Shown here piece by piece: positions 31,701-46,700 of a stretch of 64,000 bases of DNA. The stretch spans positions 7,664,688-7,728,687 of the forward strand of contig JAUPFP010000001.1 in assembly GCA_036925085.1 (NCBI GenBank), read 5' to 3'. Origin of the DNA: Brachycybe producta. Its lineage: Eukaryota; Arthropoda; Diplopoda; Playtdesmida; Andrognathidae. The notes beneath the pieces are model-generated. The model worked only from the letters and a program-made list of their open reading frames with translations. It made no database searches and was not told where the DNA came from. The position numbers and the translations under genes were made by a program. Position 1 is the first letter of the stretch, and each line of letters starts with the position of its first letter.

Positions 31701-34700
31701 GACATCCAGATGATGGAACGTGAAGAAAGACTTGTAGCAGAAGGGGCAAGACGTTCGGAGAGATTAAGAAATCAACACCAGGCTTGTGTCTCAATAGGGA
31801 AAATGGAACCAATCCCAGAGAACTACAAAGAGGCTATGGGGTCATTACAAGCACCTAATTGGAAAATGGCTATGGAAGATGGGATCCAGTCACTCAAGTC
31901 CCACGAAGTATGGTCATTAGTGCCAAGAAGTAAAGACGTAAAAGTTATCAAGAGTAAATGGGTGTTTGACATTAAAGAGAATCCAGATGGGTCCATACAT
32001 AGACGAAAAGCAAGGCTTGTTGTCGTTGGGTGTAGACAACGTCCAGGAGTTGACTTTGAAGAATCATTTTCACCAGTAATGAAGCTGGAATCTTTACGCA
32101 TACTTATTGCACTTGCATCACAACTGAATCTAAAGGTTAGGCAATATGACGTAAGGACAGCCTACCTCCATGGTGAATTAAAAGAAATAATCTACATGGA
32201 ACAACCAGAGGGTTTCATAAAGGCAGGAGATGAAAATAAAGTGTGCAAGTTACAAAGAAGTCTATATGGTTTACCTCAGTCAGGAAGATGTTGGAACGAA
32301 AAGTTAAACGAAACTCTTCTTAGTCATGGCATGCAGAGATTAGATAGTGACCCTTGTGTGTACAAGATGCAGAAAAATGGGGAACTGTTTCTAATGGGTG
32401 TATATGTCGATGATACTTTTGTAGCAGGAACTAGTGACCACATCATTGATGAAATGATGAATTCTTTGAAAAGTCATTTTGAAATGACAGAGACATATGG
32501 ACCAAGTTCCTTTCTTGGAATCGATATCCATGAAACAAAAGATGGATTTCAGTTGTCACAACAAAAGTACATCAACAAGATATTAGATCGTTTTGGGCTC
32601 TTGGAGTGCAACCCTGTTAAGACACCTGGAGATTCAAATCAAGACTTAAGCCTAAGTCAAGATTCTGAACCCATCTGCCAGCAGGAATATCAAGAGATGC
32701 TTGGATCCCTCATGTACTTAGCTATGGGTACAAGACCAGACATCTCATATAATGTCAGTAACTTGTCACAGTTTAGTAAGGACCCTAGGAAAGTCCACAT
32801 GATAGCCATAAAGAGAGTTTACAGATACTTGCAGGGGACGAAACATTATAAGCTTGTCTACAAACGAAATAAAGGCAAGGTAGAAGCCAGCACGAATGCT
32901 AGCTGGTGCTCGACTAAAGACGCGAAATCATTTTCTGGTTTCACTATGAAGTTGGGCGAATCCTTAATAAGTTGGAAAAGTCGTAAGCAAAATTTAGTAG
33001 CTTTGTCAACTTGTGAGGCTGAACTAATCGCAATTCGTGAAGGTGTTCGCGAAATGAAATGGGCAACCAGTTTACTTTCAGAACTTGGGATGTGCGATTA
33101 TATTTCAGTGCCACTTAGTTTGAAGACGGACAGCAAATCAGCCATCGACTGGATCCAAAGTTCCAGTACGCATTCAAGGACGAAACACATCAACAGAAAA
33201 TATTATTTTGTCCGCGATGAAGTCCAGAAGGGAAACATCAAAATTCAATTTGTTCGTTCTGAAGAGATGGAAGCTGATCTACTAACAAAGAGCCTGAGTG
33301 CTGAAAAGACCGAGGCATGCAACGCAAGATTAGGACTAATTTCTGGGAATTAAGACCCTTGCACGCAGAGGGGGTTTGTTGGACATAAGAGGGCGTGCAA
33401 GTATGGTTTAATGTTAAAATTGCAAGTGACCAAACCAGTTTCTAAATGACGTCACATTGTGCCCTATTGTTTTTAGAAGTAGATCCTGTTCCTTCTATAA
33501 TTTCCTTTTTTTTTTTTCTTCTCGAAAATGCAGTCTTAGATGAAGGAAGCATAGTGCACATGTGTAAAAGAATATTATATTTTCTAATTATAATCAAATG
33601 TAATCAGTATTAAATTGTAACCATCAAGTAAATAAAATAGCAACAACATTTTTGCCCTAAAACCATTTGCCTAAAAGAACATTTGCCCTAAAACCATTTG
33701 CCCTAAAGGGACCTTTGTCCTAAACCACTTGCCCTAATGAGTAGTGTAAATTTACATCATTTGGCGTTTTTTGGGAGCCTGCGACATACTGCAATAATGG
33801 CAGCCTTAATAATATGTAGGCTTATTAGGTAACTGTTAATTACCTCTAATAAAGAAAAATATGAATTTTAATATACAAAAAAATGTAATATCTGTAGTGT
33901 CTCATTACAAACACATACAATTTGTTTATAATATCAATTCATTTAACTAATAATTAAACTGAAATTATTCAATTTAATCAAATTATTTTTAAAAAAATGC
34001 CAATTCATGATAACTAGCTGCAAAGGTAGTAGTGCAAAAAATATGAATTTCAAAAATACCTGTTGAGCTTCTTGTATATTCCTTGCAAAATTGGCATTCT
34101 GATTCAACCCAAATACACCTGGAGGTGTTGTGTGCGGTAAATTACGGATATAGTCTAAACAGCTCTGGTAATCTGTTGCCGATGGAACAAAGTAATCTTT
34201 ACAATGATCCACCGCTAATCTATAAAAAAGAATATCGAGTGTCAATGATATAATAAATATTAGAAAAGCTGTTGTTTTTAACGAACTTGCAACTTACGAA
34301 TAATTATCCGTTACAATTATGTCTTTGTTATAAAAGTTTGATAAAAGTGAAAGAAGTAGACGGCGATCTCTTTCATCCGTGACACGACCACCATAATTGC
34401 ATTCTCCAGTTAAATACAGTAGTATATTTAATGGCAAATCCTTAGAAGACTGATTCAAGAACATCTTCAAAAACAAATGTTGACATCAAACACTCTAACT
34501 TTTAATATTGGCGTTTACACATTCAATTGAACTTCAAACTAAAAACGTTTATACCACACACCTGTAGTTGCAATAGGCTAATGCGTAGGTCTGAATCGTT
34601 AAATTCATATGAAATGTTCCATCCCAGAGGGCCAAAATTCTGTCTTTCTTGTATCAAAGCATGAAAAAAACAAAGCCCAAAAAGTAACCTTTGCCACTCT

Positions 34701-37700
34701 CTTAAACGAGAACATCCTCCAAAGAAAGAAGTATCAGAAAGAGGAACATTTAGAAAAGTCCTCAAAAGGTTAGCTCGCAAGCCACGCGGTGCCTCGTTCG
34801 TCATTTTAATCCCTACGTACGAAAAAAACAATAAAACAAATTCAAATGTAACATTTTTGCAATCTTTTTCTCTCAACTTGAGCAAACTTTCCACAACGTA
34901 AGCAAACTTTCCACAACGTAAGCAAACTTTCCTAAACTTTAGCAAACTTTCCTCAACTTTAGCAAACTTTATCCTCAACTTTAGCAAACTTTATCCTCAA
35001 CTTTAGTAAACTTTATTTGAGGAAATTTTCTTCAACTTACACACAATATAAAAATTCAAAATAATACTTTTAAAAAACGAACCATTCTGAAGAATTGATA
35101 TTGGAAAGTCATTTGTTGGGTAGCATGTTAGCCATAGTCGAAAATTCTTGTGTGCCACTTGTGGAACAATTAATTCCTGACAAAGTTTTTCCAAAGTAGG
35201 AAGCCAAGTAGAAACTAAATGGCAATTCTGAAGTACAACCCATGAACCATCTTCTAATGTGGATTCTATGAGGTTAGTGGCCATAGAACCCTATAATAAC
35301 AAATTCTTGGAATAAAATTGTATACAACAAACAAACAATAAAAATCTTTCCTCACCTGTCCTTGTCCTAATGATACTATGTGAATTCGCTCACGAGTATA
35401 ACCCAAATCTTGACCAAATCTCAACAAATCAGCCATTGGGTCAGCACCAGGAGATAATATAAAAATCAGTGGTGTACAATTATTTGAATCTTTGTATGAT
35501 TCTGCTAAATCAAAAGTTGGCGGTTCTATGTACGCATGACCCAAATGTTTGCAAATGAAATCCTTTAAGAAAAAATAATAATATTGTACACATTTTAATT
35601 TGAAAATTAGAAAAACTTTCATGTGCAAAAATAATAAATGCACAAAAAACTCGGAAAGGTGTTCTAGAAATAAATTCAGGCCACCGTTTCCTCAATCTTA
35701 GTCTACAATGCAGCAATAATTGCAAACTCTAAGTCAGGGAGCTCACCAAAGTGATGTGACAACATGAACCGGCAGTGACGTGCTCGTCACTGCAATACGC
35801 TCGTCATTGTCATATGCTCATCACTGTCATACGCCCGTCACTGTAATGTGCTCGTCATTGTCATATGCTCGTCACTGTAATACGCTCGTCATTGTCATAT
35901 GCTCGTCACTGTAATACGCTCGTCATTGTCATATGCTCGTCACTGTAATACGCTCGTCATTGTCATATGCTCGTCACTGTAATACGCTCGTCACTGTAAT
36001 ACGCTCGTCACTGTAATACGCTCGTCACTGTAATACGCTCGTCACTGTAATACGCTCGTCATTGTCATATGCTCGTCACTGTAATACGCTCGTCATTGTC
36101 ATATGCTCGTCACTGTCATATGCTCGTCACTGTAATACGCTCGTCATTGTCATATGCTCGTCACTGTCATATGTCTGCCATTTTGGCAGACATATGACAG
36201 TGACTTAAAGCACACCTGTGACTGATTTAACAGTAATAAATTGAGATGGCTGTCGAGAGAATTAAATGCATTAACTTGTTCATTTACAAGTAACAAAAAG
36301 ATGAGCATACAACAATTGTCTGGCACTGACGTGGCATGTCACGTCACCATTATGTTGCACCCCTTCAGTGGGCACTGACTCATAATGTTGCATTGATGTA
36401 ACCTGAAGATGCATGTTAGGATGCCAGATAACATGCCACGTCTTTTTGGTGAGCTCCCCCGCCTTTGGAAACTTATTAAACGTATGCGGCATGCCGCATG
36501 TGACATTTGGCAATTCTTTCAAGTTACAAACGAATGCACTCAAGAGACTAGCTAGGACTGGGATGCAACCTATGACACCTCTCAACCAGCATGACCAAAC
36601 GAAAAGCAGTGATAACACTCTTGCTCAATGAAGACAACCACGACTATAATATACGTCACTGATCCATGGTTAACCAATAACTTTGAGAGTTGGCACTGGC
36701 AATAATAATAGTGGCATACAATACAATTGTGTGAGTAACCGTGTTCTTTGTGTTCGAATTGGTAAAGCATGCCTGTTTCTAAAACAAAAACCTTTGTCAT
36801 TGCCCATTACAATACCAAATTTCTTTGGGTCCCCTTTGCCAATAGCAATGAACCCAGATTTTGGTGACAAACTTGTATTCATTGTGCACTACATCTGAAA
36901 AACCAAATGGATCTTCAAAATACAGTAAGTCCTCAACTTGTGTGGACAGTGCGGTTAATCCGGTCCAGAGGTTTCCAGATAAGATGAATGTCATTAAATA
37001 CTACGTATTTTTATTGGGGTTACAAAGCCAACTGATACATGGCGCTGCGATTGTAAGAGGAAGTACCCCAACTGTATTTCTACGAATTCGCATTACTCGA
37101 AACTACCTAAGTCGAGGACTTACTGCAGTGCATCAAAACATAATTTTCAAATGCTTACGTAACACAAGATGGGTAGACCAAGCTATATGAACCACATATT
37201 TACGATGAACTTCAAACACATACCAAAGTTCAATGAGACAAGTTATGCTTTTTAGTTTTATCTTTTTTTTTAAAACCACTTCGAAAAATTATTGAATAAA
37301 ACTTTTTGCGACATATCATTAATAAGAAATTATTTTCATTAAGATCAAAAATCTTACTTGCATGGCGGGAACACATTTATCTGGTCGAAGGCAACGCAAA
37401 ATTGCCATTTTTTCCAAACCTTCTAGAAGGTTGTAAGGAGAAGGAAAAACTTCTCGATGAGGTTTACACGATTCATTAACCACTTTCCACAAAAGGACAT
37501 TCTCAGTGAAATCTATTTTTGTAATAAAAATCAAAAAGACAAAAAGAAAAATCCAAAAGTAAAACATATATTGACATTAATTCCATTAATGTACAATAAA
37601 GTCTATTGCAGTGTTTCTCAAACTTTGCCCACTGGCGGACCAGTAGATAATTTGTGAACCCACCTTAAAAGGCCTATTGTGCATGGTACATTCCCATTCG

Positions 37701-40700
37701 CCACATATTAGAGCACAGTGGCGGTTATATCAGCGAGTTAGGAAAGAAGAATCACACACAATGAAAAAATCCAACTGAATTTGCCTTTGTTAGGGTGAAA
37801 ACTAGGGATTGGCCATTCGATAGAATCCTCGAATACCACGAATCTTGAAAAATATTCGAGATTCGAAAACTCGAATCTTCGTCTTTCGAATCTTTCGAAT
37901 CCTAACCTAAATAAACTGTTAAAAACTTTGGTAAAATTAGTCTTAACTCCATTAACGTCCAATAGAAGCGTTCACTAACAACAACAAAAACCTGGCGATT
38001 GCTAATAATTTAATATTTAATATTATTTCATTTATTCGTATCTTCTTAATGAGTAACATAGGATTCTTATATGAAGGATTCGAGATTCGAGAACCTTTTA
38101 GGATTCGGATTCGGATTCGAGAAAATGTAGGATTCGTCTCACCTCTAGTAAAACATAGCGAAAAGGCGAGTCAAGAGCCATGCTGTGATGAAGCTGCGAG
38201 TTTTAGGATGTTAGATGCTAGCAGCACTGCTGCTGTATATAGTGTTGAGGCGAGTCAAAGATCAAAAACCACCCCAAATTGGCACTCGGCTCCACATGTA
38301 ATAAAACTATCCACATCCATATTTTGTTATTTATAATATAAATGTTTTATACCATGTTTACTACTCTGTAGCAGAGTCAACTGGAGCTGCACTTGACAAG
38401 AAATCGTTGGTCAATTTTTTGAGATACAACAGGATTCGGGAAGATGCATGAAAGCTGCACAAAGCGTCACAATGTGCTGATCAACTGCAATGTCTAATAT
38501 CTTAGCTCGCAGCTTGAATAACAGAGCTTGGCTCATGACTCGCCTCTCCAACATGTTTTTTTTTACAGAATTACGCCTTTAGAAACAAAAAATGTATTAG
38601 TTCTAATTCTATTTTCTGGTAATTTTTCAGCATTTGTGATTCTTCCCTTAAGAGTTGGTTCACACAGATCACTTTTGCTGGTTGATTTTGACTGCTAAAA
38701 TGAAGTAGAGTTGTCGCCAAAATCAACCACTCCGAATCTTATTTTATATAAAAAAAATACATTGCAACCACAGCCAAACCACCTGCAACTTCATTTTGTA
38801 GGCGAAATCGACCACAAAAAAATGTCTAGCTGTGTACCAAGGTTCTTATTGTTGACTTAGTGAACTACAATCTGGTTCCTTTAGCAATTTCCGTTCTGAT
38901 AGTTCCAGTGTAAAAACATTTTCTCTTGTTTCCGAACTATCTGGCACATTGCAAAGCCGGCCGCAGTTGTTTGAAAAACACTGGTCTATTTCGATAAATT
39001 TACAAATTACGTACGTTCAACAAGGCCTTGAAACTTTTCAACTTCAGACAAAGAAACAATTTCTTGCCAAGCCGTATTTGTCAACCAGTCGGGTGCTGGG
39101 TTTCGATAAGGATTATCTAGTATTACACCTCCCTTAAGAACAAAGTTCCAAACATTTTCATCAACAGAACCTCTGAAAACATGCAATGCAAACATACGCT
39201 TCATTAGCAAGCAAATCCAAGTAATATTGGTTATACAATGATTAACATACCTAGCATTTAATATTCCGACACAAAGAATACAAGCAAATACCATTTTGTC
39301 TTTTTCGAAAAGAGAGCGGCACACATTTCTATAAATACTATATGTAAAATGTGCATTAAGTTTTCTAATCCGTTCTTTCAAGTCACTAGTCCTCGGGCTA
39401 TTTGTAATAGACTGTCACAAAATAGAAAAAGATCGATTATTAATAATATCTATTGCAGTGGTCTCCAACTAGTGGCCCACAGCGACATCATGAGTGGTGT
39501 CTGCAGGCATTCCACTAAATTTAGAAAAATTCAAATGTTTCTAGACTTTTTTTTTTTTTACTAATCCTTCCCCTTGCAACTCAAGCAGAAACTTGAATTA
39601 TGGCTCTAAAGTTTGTCAAGCTTTGAAAATCAGGTGTGGCCTGCAAGGCGAATGTGAAAAGGCTTTAGTTGCCCGTCGTTAGGAACGAGTTTGAGACCAC
39701 TGATCTATTGCATACAAACATGTCACAATTTCATAAACATTTTAACAATACCTGCAAGAATAATTTCATAAACCAACTTAGAGAATACTGATACATTGGG
39801 TCAATATTGGCTAATTTCGACACACAGAAGAAAAGTGTTGACGAATGTTTTGCAACCGGACGATACAGATTACGTGTTTCATCAATTTGAATCTCGGTAT
39901 TTGCAGCTACTTCTTGCTTAGCTGAAATTTCCTCCGAAAGAACTTTCGATGATGATAAAATACCAATTGCTGTTTCATCGTCTAATATGTTTCCCTGTGT
40001 TTTGAATAAACAAAAAATTATAACATAAATCTTTAAGCTACTCCAATAAACAATAAATAATTTTATATATCTAGTGAGTCTCTCTTATATATCTGATTGA
40101 AGTCTCAAACATATTATGAGAAAATGTTGTTAGAAGATAACATCTCTTAAAATGAGGTGTTATCTGAAAACATGGTCAAAAACAAGTGCGTGCAAGTAAC
40201 TAAAAGAAGCAGGAATTATCCAAAAAAAAGGAAGACTTGGAATATTCTTTGCATTCGAACGGAACAGGTTCTTTAAAAGATCGACAAGGACGTAATAGGC
40301 CACCAGCAGTAATTACAGTAGATGTGCTAAGGGAAGTACCTGAGTGAACCTGAAATGGAAATTTGTTTTGTCGTCGTTTCGACAACATCAAATTCATATT
40401 TCTTGAACGCAAAATGACATAAATAATTTATAAGATGAGGACTTTTCATAAGTAGTACGTACTCCTATAGATATTAGCGGCCTTTACACGCAGATGCGTT
40501 CCTGTGCCATTTGGCGGTGCGCACACTTTCACAAGAGAAAGATCATGTACGTAGGAATCCCAAACGAACTTGTTCATTTTAACACTGCGTACTATACCAA
40601 ATGTAAACTGTCACACATCTCTACAGTAAAGAAAAATGGAAGTAACGACAATACTGCATGCTCCTGATAAAGCTGTGCAAATTACGCGCACTCCACACAG

Positions 40701-43700
40701 TCTGGTTTCACGTGATAATGCATGCTTCATTGGGCTTTACACGTCCCCTTTTTTCATGCGCACCTACTGTATAAGATGTCCGACGTTTGCTTCGACAAAT
40801 GGGTCCAGCTACATCGACGTCACTCTGGTTAAACGAGTCACTAGCTCCAGCTGGATGATACTGGAGGAGGACATGCTGAGCGACCTCAGAGCCATCAACA
40901 TCCAACTAGACTGGGACTCAAGAAAGGAAATCAGGCCAGGCTTCGCATGGAAGAAGGCAGACTGGCAGCGGTTCAAACAACACGTCAGGGACAACCAACT
41001 ACACCTGGAGGGCCTAACAGCAGAAGCGGCAGCAACGGAATTTCAACGAATTTGCATCGAGGCCTGCGTGGCCACGATACCGCAGCGGGGGAGACAGTCC
41101 ACCCACAAATGCGCATGGTGGGACCGCGACCTGCAGTGAACGAGAGGACAGGTACGATCTCTTCGGAAGCGGTACCAGCTAGAGCAGGACAATGAAACAA
41201 GGCAAAGGAGATTGAACGACTACAGGACGAAGCAGCAGACATACAAGAAGCTAATCGCGGAAAAAAGCGGACTTCATGGCACTCCTTCTGCCAGCGAAAC
41301 ATGCAGGAGGATCCATTCAGTCTACCCTACAAGATTATGGCGGCAAAGCGGAAACAGACACCAATGATGACGACAATATGCAGAGAGGACGGCAATTGGA
41401 AGCGGACGAAAGAGGAGACAACCAGAGAGCTCCTCGTCAAATACTTCCCGGACGATGACGAGACTGAGGATACCACACAGCAGCAGAGCATACGACAAAG
41501 GATGCACAGGAACGACAGAGACACGCAGGACGACCCACCCTTAACCATGGACGAGCTGGAGGAGACAGCCTCGGGCTTCAACGTCTCCAAGGCACCTGAA
41601 AGAGATGGCTTTCCGGCCGCGGGGCTGCGGCACCTAAGGGAGGCAGCAGGTAAAGTCTGGCTGGAAATAATCAACCTATGTCTCTTACAGGGCGTCTTCC
41701 CCAAGACCTTGAAGAGGGGCCTGGTGGTGTGGCTCCTGAAACCGGGGGGGGGGAGGACTCCGGCCAATCTGCTTGCTGCCCACAATCGGGAAGGTGCTGG
41801 ACAAACTATGCACGAACCGACTGTGATACTTCGCGGAGACGAACGGTGGCTTCTCAGACAGACAAGTAGGATTTCGGCGGGGACGACGGACCATCCAAGC
41901 CCTCGAGTGCTATGTGAGATGGGTTAAAACAGCCAAACAACGGAAGGAACATAGCCTTGCAGTGGCCCTGGACATCGCCAACGCATTCAACAATGCCTGG
42001 CACCCAGAGATAGTGGACGAAATGAGACGACTAAAATGCCCAGGTAACCTTCGCCGATTAATAACTAACTTCCTACAGGGGAGAGTGGTCATCAGCGGAG
42101 CCACATCCCGCCACACAACGAAGGGCTGCCCCCAGGGCTCCTGCCTGGAACCAGTCCTGTGGCTGCTGCTGATGGAGTCTTGGTTCTCACCGGTGGATGC
42201 AGTCCTCTCAGAGGACAGAGTCCAGGCCTTCACGGACGACACCGTTGACTGCACCGAGTGGGCTTCGCTACTGAAGCTCACCATTGCTCCCCAGAAGACG
42301 GTGGCCCTTTTCCACCCGGCAGCAAGAGTGCTCAGGGCTCCAGTCATCCGCATCAATGGGACGCGTATCTCGACGTGCCTAGGGGTGATGATAGACGCAA
42401 GCTTCAGGTGGATGGACCACACGAAATGTGTTCAAGGAAAGGTACGTGCAATAGCTGCGCATCTTTTCAGAATGGCAGGCAAGGAGTGGAGCCATCATCC
42501 CGATGGTCACATACGGCGCAGAAGTGTGGGAAGAAAAGGCAGGGGATACACTCACGACAAGACATCTGGATGCCACGCAGCGACCGTACCTTCTAACTAT
42601 TTGCAGGGCTTATAGGACGACGGCATATAGGTCACTGCAAGTCGCGGCTGGCTGCCCACCGCTGTCCGTGGTGGTGTCAGCTCGCTTCGAGCTGTGGAAA
42701 TGACGGCAACATTTCGCAGCGCAACTAGACAGACCTATGGAGGAGAGAGAAACAGATCACCCAGGACTAAGACTGAAATTTGCAATCCAACACTGGACAA
42801 AAGATGGGATGGAGGAAATGGACATTGGACTATACACGGACGGCTCAAAGATGGACGGCAGGGTGATGGCAGCATGCATCACGGTGACGAACGATGAGGC
42901 CGCAAGGACATGGTCAACGTAGCTGCCAGATACATGCACCGTCTTCCAGGCGGAGCTAGCAGCAATAGCGGAGGCCACAAGCATCGTCGGAGAAAAGACA
43001 ATCTCCTGGTGGAAGGTAAGCATTTGTTCCGACTCACGCTCTGATTTGCAGGTGGTGGCGTCAGGAGACAGCAGGTACCGGACGGCCTACGAGGCGCACA
43101 GGAGGATGGCACTAGAAGCGGGGACAGCAGTCCAGTTGATGTGGATTAAAGCCCACAAAGATCATGTGCATAACGAGCAAGAGGTCGCAGCAGCCACAGC
43201 AAGACGACTGATGGCCACAGTGAGGCCATACTTGACACCGATCTCTTATATCCGAAACAAGGTGAAAGCCGAGCTGAATATCCATTCGCAGAAGATGTGG
43301 CATGAGGCGACCAAGGGACGGCCGCTATACAGATACCTCCCGGAAGTCAGGCGATCGGGAGGGCTGTTGTCAGGTAAGCTACTCCAGCTGCTAACCGGGC
43401 ATGGCCCTTGCCAAGCCTATCTCCACAGGTTTCGGCTAGCAGAGGCAGCGGGTTGTAGATGTGGACAAGGAGACGAGACAACGGAGCACATCCTGCATGA
43501 CTGTGTAGACCCACGGCGAGCGGCTGCAAGGGCTACACTCATCAACAGACTGCTGACGAGCGGCCATCATTGGCCAATTGACGATGGAGCAACTCTAGAG
43601 GACGATAGCCTCAGGAGCACACTCCTGAAATTCTCAACGGTGGCAGTTTTTGACGACTTTCAAGGCGACGACGGAAGGTAGGAAGGTAACGCCCTGCAGT

Positions 43701-46700
43701 AAAAGGGTAAGGAACGAGGATAAGAGGATGGCTCGGTGGCGGGATTGACCAAATGCGGCAATACTCAGCACTCAATCAGAGGATAGGGTTCGGGTTTGCT
43801 GGCAAAGCATGGTTGTGGACTGCCGATGGGTTAAGGTGATGGACATAGACGTAAGGGTCTTCTTTGGGGGACACACAGCATGATGTGCCACCGGGTGGGT
43901 CCGGGCTGGTTTCGCCAACTCGTATCCTGAGACGTTGGCTAGCATGGAAGTATGGTAGTCTGAAGCTCAGGCCTAATGCCTATCGGTGAGGGGGCCACAC
44001 ATATTCCTGTATAAGATGTCATGATTTCGTGCACGAAAAAATGTGCATGCATTTTAGTGACAAAGTTCAATCGCGCGCGATTGAATGCACAGTCTTCATC
44101 TCACAGAAAGCAGTATGCTCTCGGGCATGCGGGAAAGCACCCGTGTGCAAAGCCTCCTATGATGTTATTCACTTAATGACGTGCAAAATGTGATAACCTA
44201 CCTCTGAAGTTGAAAGCACTTCCAATATCTTGTCTTCAATTTCTTTTAGTAGCCGTTTGTTGTTGGCCCCTTCAACAATTAAAATATTTTTTCTTTCTTC
44301 AAGCTCCGGTTTCTCCTTTGCGACAACACTTCCTAAAAGTTGATCTTCTAATCCAATTGGTGTTATAGTAAAATTTAATATTGTCATCTTAAAAAGGAGA
44401 GAAACATCAACATTTGTGTGTATATAGGCCTACAGTCAATAATAACATGAATCAGACAACACCTTCGCAAAGACATCAGGTAAATAATGTGGATTTGGCA
44501 ATCGAGTGGTCATGTAGAGTCTAAAAGATCCATTGTACTCTATGACATTGTCGGCTAAGCGAATGTATTCAATGGCCCCTTTCTTAAATGTCTGTTTCAG
44601 TAGCAGCGGATGTAACAAAGGATCAAGTTCTTCACCGACATCTTCAATCAGAACAGGAATTCCAAGTTGTATACAGCGATCCAAAACACGAACATAGTTG
44701 GGATCTGACAATCTCACAACTTCTATGTTATTGCTTTTCTCAAAAGATTTTATCCATTTATTGGCTTGTCCTAAAAATAAAAAAGATGTTATTTTAAAAA
44801 TTTTAAAAATTTTAAAAAGACTTCTAGTTAACATGTGTCAATCTCATGTAGAGACATAAACATTATTTGTATCCATGATCCTTATCCTGAACATAAACAT
44901 GGAGTGCTGGAAGATCTTGCCCATTGAAACTATGAGTGACCACTGATATATTAGTATGAGCATTTTTACTGGACATTAAATAGAAAACAGCAGTCTGGGG
45001 AAAGTTTAAAGATTGGGTTGAAAGGGGCATTGAAGGTATTGAGTTTTTCCCCGTAGGGGAAGAAGCTAGTCTCCATCAACAGATAATAACTCAAGCATGT
45101 AAAATATCTATGGAAGGCAACACAGGATAAAACCTGTGTGGTGGTCTCAAACCCTTCAACAGTGAATAATCAAAGTTAGTTAACTTAGGAAGAGATTCCA
45201 GAAGGCTACTGACAGTGGGGGAAAAACTAGATTATCTGGGAAGTTTATGGCCCAGGCACATAATGTGAGGGGAGGTGTCCAGACTCCACCCCAAAAATGT
45301 TTTTGAGACCTATTTGTATGTTACTCAAAAATAAAACTAAAAAATAAAAGATTTCTTCTCATAAATATGAAGCTAAAACATATAACAAAGAACACAGTAA
45401 AATTTGTGAGCATTCAATAAATTCTCAACATACAATTGCTTGAGAAAATCCTAAAGTTCGATAAATGATGAAAGACAAAATAAATAAATAAATAAATGAC
45501 GAAAGATAAAATATCTCAACTGTAGTGGCTCAAATGGAAGGTGAATCACATAAGCTACTAAATTATAAGTTTAAAGCAAGTGGGGTTTCCTGCAAACAAT
45601 TTTGTTTTTGTGCAGAAATACCAATTCTAATGAAGCCTAACTATGAAACAAATATCACTATTCATACATGAAACTTAAAAACAAACATACCTTGTGGATC
45701 AATCATAAGCGGCCATCGACGCGAATTTGTAACAATTATGCCGTTGTCAATAGAAAAATTATCAACAGGCAATCCAGCGATTGCCCAAGCCCTGATTTCT
45801 ACCAAATTTCCCAATGTGTTAATAAATGAGTATGGCTCCGAACATGGAATTTTTAGTTCTCTACACATATGAAGCCACTGTGAAATGCATTCCTGACGAA
45901 GTTCAGTAGTGAAGGTTCCCAAATATGCTATGATACCAGCCGATAAAAGAATATCTCCAACAACGTTGCTAAACTGGTTAGCTAAACTTAAGGCAAGGGC
46001 ATTCCACCGGTCTTTCTCGCCTCCTAAACCACCAATTAACTTCTCAGCCCTTCCGAGTTTTTTGCAACAAAGTTCGATGCTGTCTTCCAGGTCTTTTTTT
46101 TCCTTTGTCTTCTTAATAAATTCATCATTCAATATTTGTAGTTTATCTGTCACCTGTTAAACAAATATTTAGGCAAAAATTAGTAACCTGTCATAAAGTT
46201 TAACTGACTTTTTTTAAAAAAATAAATCTAACTGAACGCCTGTTGACCAAGGAGGTCACTTTTACCTATGTCAGATGGGTGGATTAGAAACACCTCAACC
46301 ACGTCCACTACCAGGCCTGAAAAGAGGGCTAGGGCATGGGGATTTTTCCCTAGGCCAAGACTTGTATAATGGGCTTGGAAATTTAAAAAAAAAGTAGATA
46401 ACTGCCTACAACAGACAGGAGAGATTCTGTGTTAAGGGGCCCAGGAGGATAATCTACCCCAGGGCCCGAGCTGGCTCGCTATGGCCCTGTCCACTCTGAA
46501 TTGGCCTAAATTTTGAATACCACATGGTACGCGTGGAATGAAGGCATTCTTGTCTAGCCGTCTTCACTGAGAATGTAATGCATTCCACGTGTCCGGTTCT
46601 CGCTCTTCCGGTTCACACGTGCAATGAATTTTCAAAGTTTCATGAGCATCTATAGAAACACCTCAAAAAAGTCCACTCTGAATTGCTCTAACTTGATGAG

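Larger units (their letters stand above)
28889..33645 (+). mobile_element. Complete Ty1/copia LTR retrotransposon
   Basis: It runs from TGTTGGACAT to ATAGCAACA and is flanked by an exact 5-bp duplication, ACATT (28,884-28,888 and 33,646-33,650). It has two LTRs, a primer-binding site complementary to the 3' end of initiator tRNA-Met, gag-protease and pol reading frames separated by a single in-frame TGA, and a purine-rich tract (GCAGAGGGGG) before the 3' LTR. The order integrase-RT-RNase H defines Ty1/copia. It sits in the intron between the dynein exons at 34,060 and 23,844, antisense to that gene. Confidence 0.93.

Noticed and set aside
35765-36180. Possible CRISPR array
   Set aside because: Units are 17 bp in direct tandem with no spacers, in a eukaryotic intron. 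It is a minisatellite.
36923-37125. Possible functional Tc1/pogo transposon
   Set aside because: Only 203 bp with inverted ends. It cannot encode a transposase.
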